From positions 1,273,501 through 1,337,500 of the forward strand of contig JAGYJG010000001.1 of assembly GCA_018402155.1 (NCBI GenBank): a stretch of DNA of 64,000 bases, in the 5' to 3' direction. The notes under the pieces were generated by a model. It did no database searches. It was not told where the DNA came from and was given only the letters and a program-made list of their open reading frames with translations. The stretch comes from Bacteroidia bacterium (GTDB lineage: Bacteria > Bacteroidota > Bacteroidia > NS11-12g > UBA9320). Both the position numbers and the translations under genes were made by a program. Below are positions 55,201-61,379 of the stretch, one piece after another (position 1 is the first letter of the stretch; every line of letters begins with the position of its first letter).

Positions 55201-55673
55201 GCCTATTTCAAATGCCATTTTCCATTATGATGAGCGGTATTGGTATCATTTCTCTTGCAGGGGTAGTAGTTAATAATGCTATAGTGCTCATCGATTATAC
55301 CAATCTTTTACGCAAGCGAAAAAGAGCTGAACTAGGCATAGCAGATAATGAGAGACTTCCCGAAGAATTAGTACTTAGTACCATTGTAGACGGAGGCCGA
55401 ACAAGACTCAGACCTGTACTTCTTACGGCTATTACGACGGTACTAGGCCTCATACCACTAGCCACAGGATTAAATATTAATTTTTTCACCTTACTTACAA
55501 AACTAGATCCTGAATTTTATATTGGCGGAGATAATGCTAGCTTTTGGGGCCCCATGGCTTGGACAGTGATTTTTGGGCTGATATTTGCAACATTTCTAAC
55601 CTTAATAATAGTCCCCGTAATGTACTGGCTAAGTGATAAAGCAAGTCTAAAGATTTCGCGTATTTTTAAATAA
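52230..55673 (+). CDS. RND family efflux transporter permease
   Basis: 1147 residues, inner membrane. A cytoplasmic N-terminal segment leads to TM1 and the porter domain (PKESFPEVKQPTIFVNTAYPGNSP). TM4 carries LILALGMLVDNGIVVVENIYR with the proton-relay aspartate region, and the second half has the parallel GIISLAGVVVNNAIVLIDY. The GDxG-like first subdomain and insert near 515-545 fit the AcrB/HAE superfamily more than heavy-metal CzcA pumps, but substrates cannot be told. Starts four bases after the adaptor stop. It completes a tetR-tolC-mfp-rnd unit. Confidence 0.92.
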   Translation: MSEKVGRQSIGNIIKHFGLSVWAVANRTSVYVMMAIIVIIGLISYIGMPKESFPEVKQPTIFVNTAYPGNSPIDIENLVSRPIEKEINTIDGLKKLTSTSIQDFSIIVAEFELDNPTAEMLQEVKDAVDRAKADLPSDLPTDPNISELNFSDMPVMNVNLSGDYDQSKLKEFAELLQDKFESLPEVSAADISGLTEEEVEIAIDRVKMESLEISLSDIENAIRGENITMSGGDIKSIEGSDITRRNLRIDGEFDNYKDLLNVIVKNEFQNIVYLRDIGTVKFGQKEPTSFARLNQNPVIALDIKKKSGANLINAADGIQTIVAEAKKSSLPKDLSIIITNDQSKDTKMMVSNLENSIIMGVILVVIVLVFFLGLRNSLFVGIAIPLSMLMGIAILNFGGTTLNMMVLFSLILALGMLVDNGIVVVENIYRLRAEGKNPADASNEGVGEVATAIIASTATTVAAFVPLLFWKDLIGEFMKFLPITLIIVLSSSLFVALVVNPVLAADWMKIGKTEKSKAKGFWIRMSISIVIGIVFFLISTKTAIIGGLFFAGILFSILNRFILTPGGNYFMVHTMPRLESFYAKTATFALKGWRPLWFFVATIILMVGSVIFFSMSGAPIVFFPDGQPKYVNVYIEAPLGTDIVKTNEITKKLENRIIAALQPNQNIVEAVLAQVGEKTSDPNAGVQSGSSPNKGRITVSFLEYQKRVFLSEVNTFDIMADIKRACSDFPEAEVTFAKDAVGPPVGKPINVEITGEDYLTLIAEVERIKKKMEDANIPKVDQLKTDLELGKPMLEITINREAARRFGLSTLQIASTLRTALLGKEITTYKDGEDDYKVQLRFQEKYRYNLENLLNTVITFRNMATGQISQVPISAVTSIDYNSTYGTVKRRDMNRVITVYSEIEAGGNANEIVSKYKELLADHEMKEGYSFKFTGEQEEQSSSTDFLVGAMMLAVFIIFLIIVTQFNSIVGPVIIMFSVLFSTIGVFLGFGLFQMPFSIMMSGIGIISLAGVVVNNAIVLIDYTNLLRKRKRAELGIADNERLPEELVLSTIVDGGRTRLRPVLLTAITTVLGLIPLATGLNINFFTLLTKLDPEFYIGGDNASFWGPMAWTVIFGLIFATFLTLIIVPVMYWLSDKASLKISRIFK

Positions 55674-55772
55674 ATGAGGCGACTCGTTTCAAGTAATAAA
55701 TAGAAAATTAAACCTAAAAAAGCGTAATACAGAACATACTAAAATAGTTAGAATAGTATGTCTACATTTAAC

Positions 55773-55780
55773 TAAATTCG
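55773..55780 (+). promoter_or_regulatory. Promoter -7 box of the M42 peptidase
   Basis: TAAATTCG (one mismatch to TAnnTTTG), followed by CACCA and the ATG at 55786. Five bases separate box and start codon, as in hldD. Confidence 0.4.
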
Positions 55781-55785
55781 CACCA

Positions 55786-56856
55786 ATGAGAAAAGAAAGT
55801 AAAAAATTTCTAAAAGATTATCTGAATGCAAATAGTCCTGTAGGTTTTGAAATGCCCGGACAGAAAGTATGGTTAAATTATGTAAAACAATACATAGATA
55901 AATACGAAGTAGATACATACGGAAGCGTTATAGGTGTTATAAATCCTGGACACGAATACAAAGTAGTGATTGAAGCTCATGCAGATGAAATAGCATGGTT
56001 TGTAAATTATATAGATAATAACGGATATATATACGTGGTGAGAAACGGCGGAAGTGATCATCAGATAGCCCCTAGTATGAGAGTGCATTTGCACACCGAA
56101 AAAGGCAAAGTAGACGGTGTCTTTGGATGGCCTGCAATACACGTGCGAGATAGAGAAAAAGAGGAACAACCTTCGCTCAAAAATCTAACAATAGATGTAG
56201 GAGCATCAAACAAAGAAGAAGTACAAAAAATGGGCATCGACGTAGGCACAGTTGTAACTTTTGATGCAGAAATGATGGAATTAAACGAAAAATACGTAGT
56301 TGCACGTGCTATCGACAATCGCGGAGGCGGTTTTATGATTGCCGAAGTTGCGCGTCTTTTGTACGAAAACAAAAAAGAACTACCTTTTACCCTATATGTG
56401 GTTAATGCTGTACAAGAAGAAATAGGGCTACGAGGTGCAGAGATGGTGAGCAGAAAATTAAAACCAAACGTGGCAATAGTAACTGACGTAACCCACGACA
56501 CACAAAGCCCAATGTACAACAAAAAACTGCAAGGCGATACCAAATGTGGCGGTGGCCCCGCAGTAACCACAGGGCCAGCAGTACAAAATAATCTACTGAA
56601 ACTAATAATAGACACAGCCAAAAAGAATGAAATATCTATACAGCGACAAGCAGCTAGTAGAACAACAGGTACCGATACCGATGCATTTGCCTATAGCGAT
56701 ATAGGTGTAGCAAGTGCACTAATATCTCTGCCCTTAAAATATATGCATACCACTGTAGAAACTGTAGCATACTCCGATATTGAAGACTGTATAAAGCTAA
56801 TGTACGAAACATTGCTAAATATAAAGTCAGGTCAAGATTTCAGGTATTTCTCCTAG
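55786..56856 (+). CDS. M42 family metallopeptidase (glutamyl aminopeptidase-like)
   Basis: 356 residues, typical of the dodecameric TET aminopeptidase family. Metal and catalytic residues visible: VIEAHADEIAW (His and Asp), ARAIDNRGGGF (bridging Asp), VQEEIGLRGA (catalytic Glu pair), IVTDVTHD (Asp), and PLKYMHTTVETV (His). The N-terminal NANSPVGFE pattern also fits. Cytoplasmic, removes N-terminal residues from short peptides. It is a single gene with an apparent leaderless start. Confidence 0.93.
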   Translation: MRKESKKFLKDYLNANSPVGFEMPGQKVWLNYVKQYIDKYEVDTYGSVIGVINPGHEYKVVIEAHADEIAWFVNYIDNNGYIYVVRNGGSDHQIAPSMRVHLHTEKGKVDGVFGWPAIHVRDREKEEQPSLKNLTIDVGASNKEEVQKMGIDVGTVVTFDAEMMELNEKYVVARAIDNRGGGFMIAEVARLLYENKKELPFTLYVVNAVQEEIGLRGAEMVSRKLKPNVAIVTDVTHDTQSPMYNKKLQGDTKCGGGPAVTTGPAVQNNLLKLIIDTAKKNEISIQRQAASRTTGTDTDAFAYSDIGVASALISLPLKYMHTTVETVAYSDIEDCIKLMYETLLNIKSGQDFRYFS

Positions 56857-57015
56857 GTCAAAATCTAACTTTTTTAGTCAATTAAGTTCATCTAGTTTTA
56901 CCCGAATTTAAGGCTTTGATTTATAGAATAACTGTATACTTTGATGTTAATTATTCTTAATATGAATCATTGCTAAACTGTATTGAGTCAAACATTGACA
57001 TTGATAATGAAAAAG

Positions 57016-57708
57016 TTACACTGCTTCTAATGCCTTAAATGCTATACCAGTGGGTCCGTCCTCTTCAAGCAAAGCAGGGACTAAAGCTCCAGGCAAAACA
57101 GCTTCCACTGGGTTTGGAGCATCTTGAGAGCCCATATCGGTGCGCAACCATCCAGGATCTAAAGCATTTATTTTAATATTTAAATGAGCATACCCTACAG
57201 CCAAATCTTCTGTCAATTTTATTACTGCCCATTTCGATGCACCATAAGGTGCAAGTTGAGGTTTATCTTTAATCCCAGAAATAAGATTCACAACTCTGCC
57301 AAATCCATCAGCTAACATCTGTGGAATAAAAGCTGCACACAAAGTATACATTGCTAGTACGTTAATATTCATGGTTTGAAGCCAATCTTCCCAACTGTGT
57401 TGCAAAATATTATCATTGTAAGGCGTCATAATTGCAGCGTTATTGTATAAAATTTGAACTTTTATTCCCAGTGCATTTACCTGACTTATAACATTCTTAA
57501 CGCTTTTTTCGTCACTTAAATCTCCATAAACTTCATAGATGTTCACTTGGGTATTTTTTAAAAGTGTCCATGTTGCTGCACAGCCATTTTCAGTTCTACT
57601 ATGCAATATTATATTGCATCCTTTTTGGGCTAGACCTAAAGCAATTTGCTGGCCAACTCCCCTACTCGATCCCGTTATGAATGCATTCTTTCCTTTTATA
57701 TCTATCAT
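57016..57708 (-). CDS. SDR family oxidoreductase
   Basis: 230 residues, classical short-chain dehydrogenase. NAD(P)-binding ITGSSRGVGQ (residues 11-20), LYNNAAIM replacing the usual NNAG, catalytic serine region NLISGIKDK, YGASK for the Y-x-x-x-K pair, and DPGWLRTDMG. Substrate unknown. The gene lies downstream of the Nudix-type regulator on the same strand (47-base gap), so it may be part of its operon. A 19-base perfect palindrome (57601-57619) lies inside the gene. Confidence 0.88.
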   Translation of the reverse strand: MIDIKGKNAFITGSSRGVGQQIALGLAQKGCNIILHSRTENGCAATWTLLKNTQVNIYEVYGDLSDEKSVKNVISQVNALGIKVQILYNNAAIMTPYNDNILQHSWEDWLQTMNINVLAMYTLCAAFIPQMLADGFGRVVNLISGIKDKPQLAPYGASKWAVIKLTEDLAVGYAHLNIKINALDPGWLRTDMGSQDAPNPVEAVLPGALVPALLEEDGPTGIAFKALEAV

Positions 57709-57755
57709 TCGTAGTTATACTATAATTTTAAGTTTCTCAAAAAACTATTTCACTA

Positions 57756-58493
57756 CTATCCTTTTGTTAGAATATCAAATGCAAAACCTTCTTTTCGAAG
57801 GGCTTGATATCTGTTTTCATCAAAAGAAAACAATTTTGCAGGCCTGTGCGAAACATTCGATTGCACTTCGTTTAGCTGGACCAGCAAATCCATACTCAGT
57901 ATTTTTTTTCTAAAATTAGGCTTATCAAACTTCAAATCAAGTAAAGCCTCATAGAGTGCTTGCAGCTCCTGAAGAGAGAATTTAGTTGGTAGTAACTCAA
58001 AACCAACAGGCCTATATCGAACCCTATGTTTCAATGTTCTAATAGCAGTATCCAATATAGATGTATGGTCAAAAGCTAAAACGGGCAAGTCTTTTATGCC
58101 AAACCATTTTGTTTCTTTTACCCAAGCAGAAGCTACTGGATGGTAGTTATCACTATTAACCAAAGAATAATATCCTACAGTGGCTACTCGACCGGCGGGA
58201 TGTCTATCAACTTTTCCAAAAGTGTGAAACTGTTCCATAAAAATATTTTCAAGTCCTGTTAATTTCCTGAGCACAAAAGATGCTGAATCTGCCAAATCTT
58301 GGTCAATTGGCACCAAATCACCTGGCAGCGCCCAACAACCTCTGAAAGGCTCGGCATCACGCTGAATCAGCAAAACTTTTATTTCACCAGCCACATAGCC
58401 AAACACAACACAGTCCACTGACAATCCAAAGTTAAAAAACTCTCGAAACGGTATGTTGTTTTCGGACAAAAAATAGTTATTAGTTTCGATCAT
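57756..58493 (-). CDS. Nudix-domain transcriptional regulator (NrtR/AraR-like) with winged helix
   Basis: 245 residues. N-terminal Nudix fold (about 15-150): VDCVVFGYVAGEIKVLLIQR, FRGCWALPGDLV, then DLADSASFVLRKLTGLENI. In that stretch the Nudix box R-E-x-x-E-E is lost (F-V-L-R-K-L), so hydrolysis is unlikely. C-terminal winged helix (about 165-240): LPTKFSLQELQALYEALLDLKFDKPNFRKKIL, the NrtR-type DNA-binding domain. In Bacteroidota members of this family regulate sugar genes by sensing a carbohydrate metabolite. Two operator-like palindromes lie in the divergent region upstream, before secreted carbohydrate-binding-like proteins. That makes these proteins candidate targets. Confidence 0.85.
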   Translation of the reverse strand: MIETNNYFLSENNIPFREFFNFGLSVDCVVFGYVAGEIKVLLIQRDAEPFRGCWALPGDLVPIDQDLADSASFVLRKLTGLENIFMEQFHTFGKVDRHPAGRVATVGYYSLVNSDNYHPVASAWVKETKWFGIKDLPVLAFDHTSILDTAIRTLKHRVRYRPVGFELLPTKFSLQELQALYEALLDLKFDKPNFRKKILSMDLLVQLNEVQSNVSHRPAKLFSFDENRYQALRKEGFAFDILTKG

Positions 58494-58522
58494 CGTGGTT
58501 TTAAAGCTTTTGGTTTTATGGT

Positions 58523-58530
58523 CAAAAATA
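58523..58530 (-). promoter_or_regulatory. Promoter -7 box of the Nudix regulator gene
   Basis: Minus strand TATTTTTG matches TAnnTTTG exactly, 29 bases before the ATG at 58493. Its -33 region would fall within the palindromic site at 58544-58565. Confidence 0.5.
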
Positions 58531-58543
58531 CGAAAATTTGGCG

Positions 58544-58565
58544 TTATAGTACTTTTTACCTTAAG
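58544..58565. promoter_or_regulatory. Operator-like site 1 in the Nudix regulator intergenic region
   Basis: Imperfect palindrome TTATAGTA (5 bases) TACCTTAA, with TTA/TAA outer and GTA/TAC inner symmetry. 19 of 22 bases match the second site 38 bases away. Confidence 0.5.
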
Positions 58566-58581
58566 AATTTGAAAATATGAC

Positions 58582-58603
58582 TTATTGTATTTTTTACTTT
58601 AAG
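58582..58603. promoter_or_regulatory. Operator-like site 2 in the Nudix regulator intergenic region
   Basis: TTATTGTA (5 bases) TACTTTAA, same symmetry and spacing as site 1. It precedes a TTCATTTG box (58614-58621) for the gene at 58647, so a bound protein would cover the -33 region. Confidence 0.5.
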
Positions 58604-58646
58604 TTTTTTTTAGTTCATTTGAATAACAATTTAACATAAATACAAC

Positions 58647-60338
58647 ATGAAAAAAACTTTTACTTTAATTTTAATGATGTCCAGCTTGTTCATCTATGCC
58701 CAAAACAATGTTACCTTTAAGGTAGATATGAACCAATATGGTGGTTCTACTGCCAATGGTGTTTTTGTGAATGGAAATTTCAATACGAATGGTGGAGAAT
58801 GGTGTGGCACATGTAATCCGATGACCGACGCAAATAATGACGGTATTTGGGAAACTACTATAGCTATCAGTAATGCAGCTATCGACTACAAATTCACGGT
58901 GGATGGCTGGAACGCTCAAGAAAATTTTGCAGGTGGTGAGTCTTGTACAAGAACAGACGGTGGATTTACAAACAGACATATTGCATCTATTACCACTGCT
59001 ATGGTTCTAGACACAGTGTGTTTCAACTCTTGTAGTGCTTGCACTGCAGACGCACCTAGTGCAGGAGCTCCTGCCCCTACAGCTAGTGCTGATGATGTCA
59101 TCTCGCTATTCAGTGATAGCTATACTGATGTCGCTGTAAATACCTGGAGAACAGTATGGTCTCAAGCTGATTTTAGCGGTGTGAAAATAGCGGAAGACTC
59201 TATGCACTTATACCAAAATTTAGATTTTGTAGGAATAGAAACTGTTGGAGATAACTCTATCGACATCACATCTATGGATCACTTCAACATGGACGTATGG
59301 TCTCCAAATGCCACTACCTTTAAAATAAAATTAGTAGATTGGGGAGCTGATAATGCCTTTGGTGGTGGAGACGATACCGAGCACGAAGTAATTTTCGAAA
59401 ATCCAGCAATCGGAGCTTGGGTGAATTATAGTATTAGTATTGATAGTTTTAAAAACCTTTCTGGTAAGATGAATATATCTCAGCTCATATTGTCCGCAAG
59501 ACCAGTTGGTGCTGCAAAAATATATGTAGACAATATATTTTTCAGTAAAGAAGCTGTAGAATCTGTACCTATGACAGCTGCTGCTGACCCCACTGAAAAA
59601 GAAGAAAATGTGATTTCCCTATTTAGTGGTGTATATACCAACGTAGCAGTAAACACTTGGAGAACGGATTGGTCTAATGCTACTTTGGAAGACGTAATGA
59701 TAGACAACAACGATGTCAAAAAATACTCTTTACTTGATTTTGTGGGTATAGAAACAACTGGCGAAAACAGTATAGACGCAAGTGGTATGGAGCACATTCA
59801 CTTTGATGCTTGGACTCCTAATGCTACTACATACAGAATAAAAGTTGTAGATTTTGGTGCAGACAACGCTTTTGGGAATGGAGACGATTCTGAACATGAG
59901 GTAACTTTTGATATGCCAGCAAACGAAGAATGGACAAATCATAAAATTGCAATTGCAGATATGACTGGTTTAAAAGCTACTTCAAATATTTCTCAAATTA
60001 TTTTTTCTGCTTTACCTACAGGTAATGCTACGCTTTATATAGACAATCTATACTTTAGCCAACCAGAACAAAATAGTATTAAAGAATATTTGTTCGGGAC
60101 TTTTGACGTTTATCCAAATCCTGCAAATAACCAGGTTAGCGTGAACATACAAACTAAATCAACCATAATAAATACCGTATCACTCGTAAATATGCAAGGA
60201 GTAGTAATCAACACTATTACTATCAATGCACCTTCTGTAAATCAAAACTTCGATTTAACAGACGTAAATGCTGGAATATATTATTTGAGGGTAAATACTG
60301 AAAAAGGTGATTATGCTCAAAAACTTTTAGTCAATTAA
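58647..60338 (+). CDS. Secreted carbohydrate-binding-like protein with tandem jelly-roll repeats and type A T9SS sorting domain
   Basis: 563 residues. Signal peptide ending IYAQ (about residue 19). Residues 20-130 resemble a starch-binding/isoamylase N-terminal-like fold (VTFKVDMNQYGG...VFVNGNFN...ANNDGIWETTIAIS...YKFTVDGW), with two cysteine pairs. Two repeats of about 151 residues follow (150-300 and 321-471). Each opens with VISLFS...VAVNTWRT.WS, carries DFVGIET and DFGADNAFG-type blocks, and ends L/I-Y-V/I-DN-L/I-Y/F-F-S. This resembles binding modules that accompany laminarinases. No catalytic domain was seen. The end FDVYPNPANNQVSV...NAGIYYLRV is a type A sorting domain. Likely a surface glycan-binding protein, by inference. 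Confidence 0.8.
   Translation: MKKTFTLILMMSSLFIYAQNNVTFKVDMNQYGGSTANGVFVNGNFNTNGGEWCGTCNPMTDANNDGIWETTIAISNAAIDYKFTVDGWNAQENFAGGESCTRTDGGFTNRHIASITTAMVLDTVCFNSCSACTADAPSAGAPAPTASADDVISLFSDSYTDVAVNTWRTVWSQADFSGVKIAEDSMHLYQNLDFVGIETVGDNSIDITSMDHFNMDVWSPNATTFKIKLVDWGADNAFGGGDDTEHEVIFENPAIGAWVNYSISIDSFKNLSGKMNISQLILSARPVGAAKIYVDNIFFSKEAVESVPMTAAADPTEKEENVISLFSGVYTNVAVNTWRTDWSNATLEDVMIDNNDVKKYSLLDFVGIETTGENSIDASGMEHIHFDAWTPNATTYRIKVVDFGADNAFGNGDDSEHEVTFDMPANEEWTNHKIAIADMTGLKATSNISQIIFSALPTGNATLYIDNLYFSQPEQNSIKEYLFGTFDVYPNPANNQVSVNIQTKSTIINTVSLVNMQGVVINTITINAPSVNQNFDLTDVNAGIYYLRVNTEKGDYAQKLLVN
59094..60059 (+). repeat. Internal tandem duplication encoding two jelly-roll-like modules
   Basis: Copy one 59094-59546 and copy two 59607-60059, each about 453 bases, separated by a linker encoding PMTAAADPTEKEE-type residues. 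Protein identity is roughly half by eye, so the duplication is old. Confidence 0.75.
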
Positions 60339-60365
60339 TACGAATTTCGTATTCGAAAAAATCAC

Positions 60366-60398
60366 AAGAAGGTTGCACTTTGTGCAGCCTTCTTTTTT
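60366..60398 (+). terminator. Terminator between the two secreted proteins
   Basis: AAGAAGGTTGCAC pairs with GTGCAGCCTTCTT (one T-G wobble) around a TTT loop, followed by T4. The next gene begins 25 bases later without an obvious promoter, so read-through may give the second gene lower expression. Confidence 0.8.
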
Positions 60399-60422
60399 AT
60401 TAAAATAACAAAAAACAACCAA

Positions 60423-61211
60423 ATGAAACAAATCATTACACTAACCTTAATTCTGACATTACATTTTACCCTATTTGCTCAAAACGTACCAATAGATTTT
60501 GAAACAGGAGGAAATGGAGCTAGCTGGACTTGGACAACGTTTGAAAATGACGACAACCCACCACTAGAAATAGTACAAAATCCAGATAAATCTGGAGCTA
60601 ACACAAGCGAAACAGTAGCTAAGTTTACTAGTCGACCTTTAGGTAATCCATGGGCTGGTTGTGAGACAAAGCACGGAACTGACATCGGAGAATATAAAAT
60701 AGAATCTAGCAACTCTATCATTTCTATAATGGTTTACAAAACTGTTATAAGTGACGTAGGTATCAAACTCGTAACTTCTTCCAGTTGGTCTAAAGGCGAG
60801 CTTAAAGTAGCCAATACTCAAATCAACCAGTGGGAGAAATTAACCTTTGATTTTTCAACTATAAATCACGAAAATATGACTTACGACCAGATCGTAATAT
60901 TTCCAGATTTCAAAAATAGAGATCAAGATAATATTTCTTATTTTGACAATATCACCATAGGAGATCGAGATAATGCGTCAATATCTACCCTTCGTCCTTC
61001 TATCAGTAGAATTTACCCAAATCCAACTAACGGAAGTGTTGTTTTACCGAAAGAAGCAGTGTCTTTCAAAATCTATAATACAGCAGGACAAATAGTGGTA
61101 ACAGGAGACCAGACAACTGCAGACGTATCAAGCCTTTCACCAAATATCTACTATATAGAAATGCTTTTAAATGACGGCACTTTACATAGAGAGAAACTGT
61201 TGAAAAATTAA
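60423..61211 (+). CDS. Small secreted protein with jelly-roll-like domain and type A T9SS sorting domain
   Basis: 262 residues. Signal peptide MKQIITLTLILTLHFTLFAQ. Residues 22-185 look like a beta-sandwich (VPIDFETGGNGASWTWTTFENDD...NPWAGCETKHG...SIMVYKTVISDVGIKLV...WEKLTFDFS...YFDNITIGD). This resembles carbohydrate-binding modules found with beta-glucanases. The C-terminus ISRIYPNPTNGSVVL...VSFKIYNTAGQIV...SLSPNIYYIEM is a type A sorting domain. It lies downstream of the other secreted protein and probably shares its promoter. Ligand unknown. Confidence 0.78.
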   Translation: MKQIITLTLILTLHFTLFAQNVPIDFETGGNGASWTWTTFENDDNPPLEIVQNPDKSGANTSETVAKFTSRPLGNPWAGCETKHGTDIGEYKIESSNSIISIMVYKTVISDVGIKLVTSSSWSKGELKVANTQINQWEKLTFDFSTINHENMTYDQIVIFPDFKNRDQDNISYFDNITIGDRDNASISTLRPSISRIYPNPTNGSVVLPKEAVSFKIYNTAGQIVVTGDQTTADVSSLSPNIYYIEMLLNDGTLHREKLLKN

Positions 61212-61233
61212 TAAAATAATCGTTAGAGTAACT

Positions 61234-61275
61234 AAAAAATCGAATTTGAGAAGAATCTCAAATTCGATTTTTTTT
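61234..61275. terminator. Terminator after the secreted protein pair
   Basis: Perfect 18-bp stem (61234-61251 with 61256-61273) around an AGAA loop, ending in T6 plus two more T bases. The core is TCGAATTTGAGA. Confidence 0.92.
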
Positions 61276-61335
61276 AGCGTGAGTTTTATTAGAACACCTT
61301 AAGTGGTTGGCTTTATATTTTGGATATAACGATGC

Positions 61336-61366
61336 TTGGGCATTCCTCGGATTTATCCTACTTTCG
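61336..61366 (+). promoter_or_regulatory. Promoter of the PLP enzyme gene
   Basis: TTG at 61336-61338, a 20-base spacer, then TACTTTCG at 61359-61366. Spacing matches the Bacteroidota consensus and places the start of transcription near 61372, eight bases before the ATG at 61380. Confidence 0.55.
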
Positions 61367-61379
61367 CAATCGTTTCCGC

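Noticed and set aside
57715..57732. TTATACTATAA palindrome near the SDR start as a third Nudix regulator site
   Set aside because: It shares TTATAGTA and CTTAA elements with the two sites, but the spacing is wrong, so it does not fit the TTAnnGTA-N5-TACnTTAA pattern.
61320..61379. Longer start for the PLP enzyme
   Set aside because: The region contains a well-spaced -33/-7 promoter (61336-61366), so translation should begin downstream at 61380.
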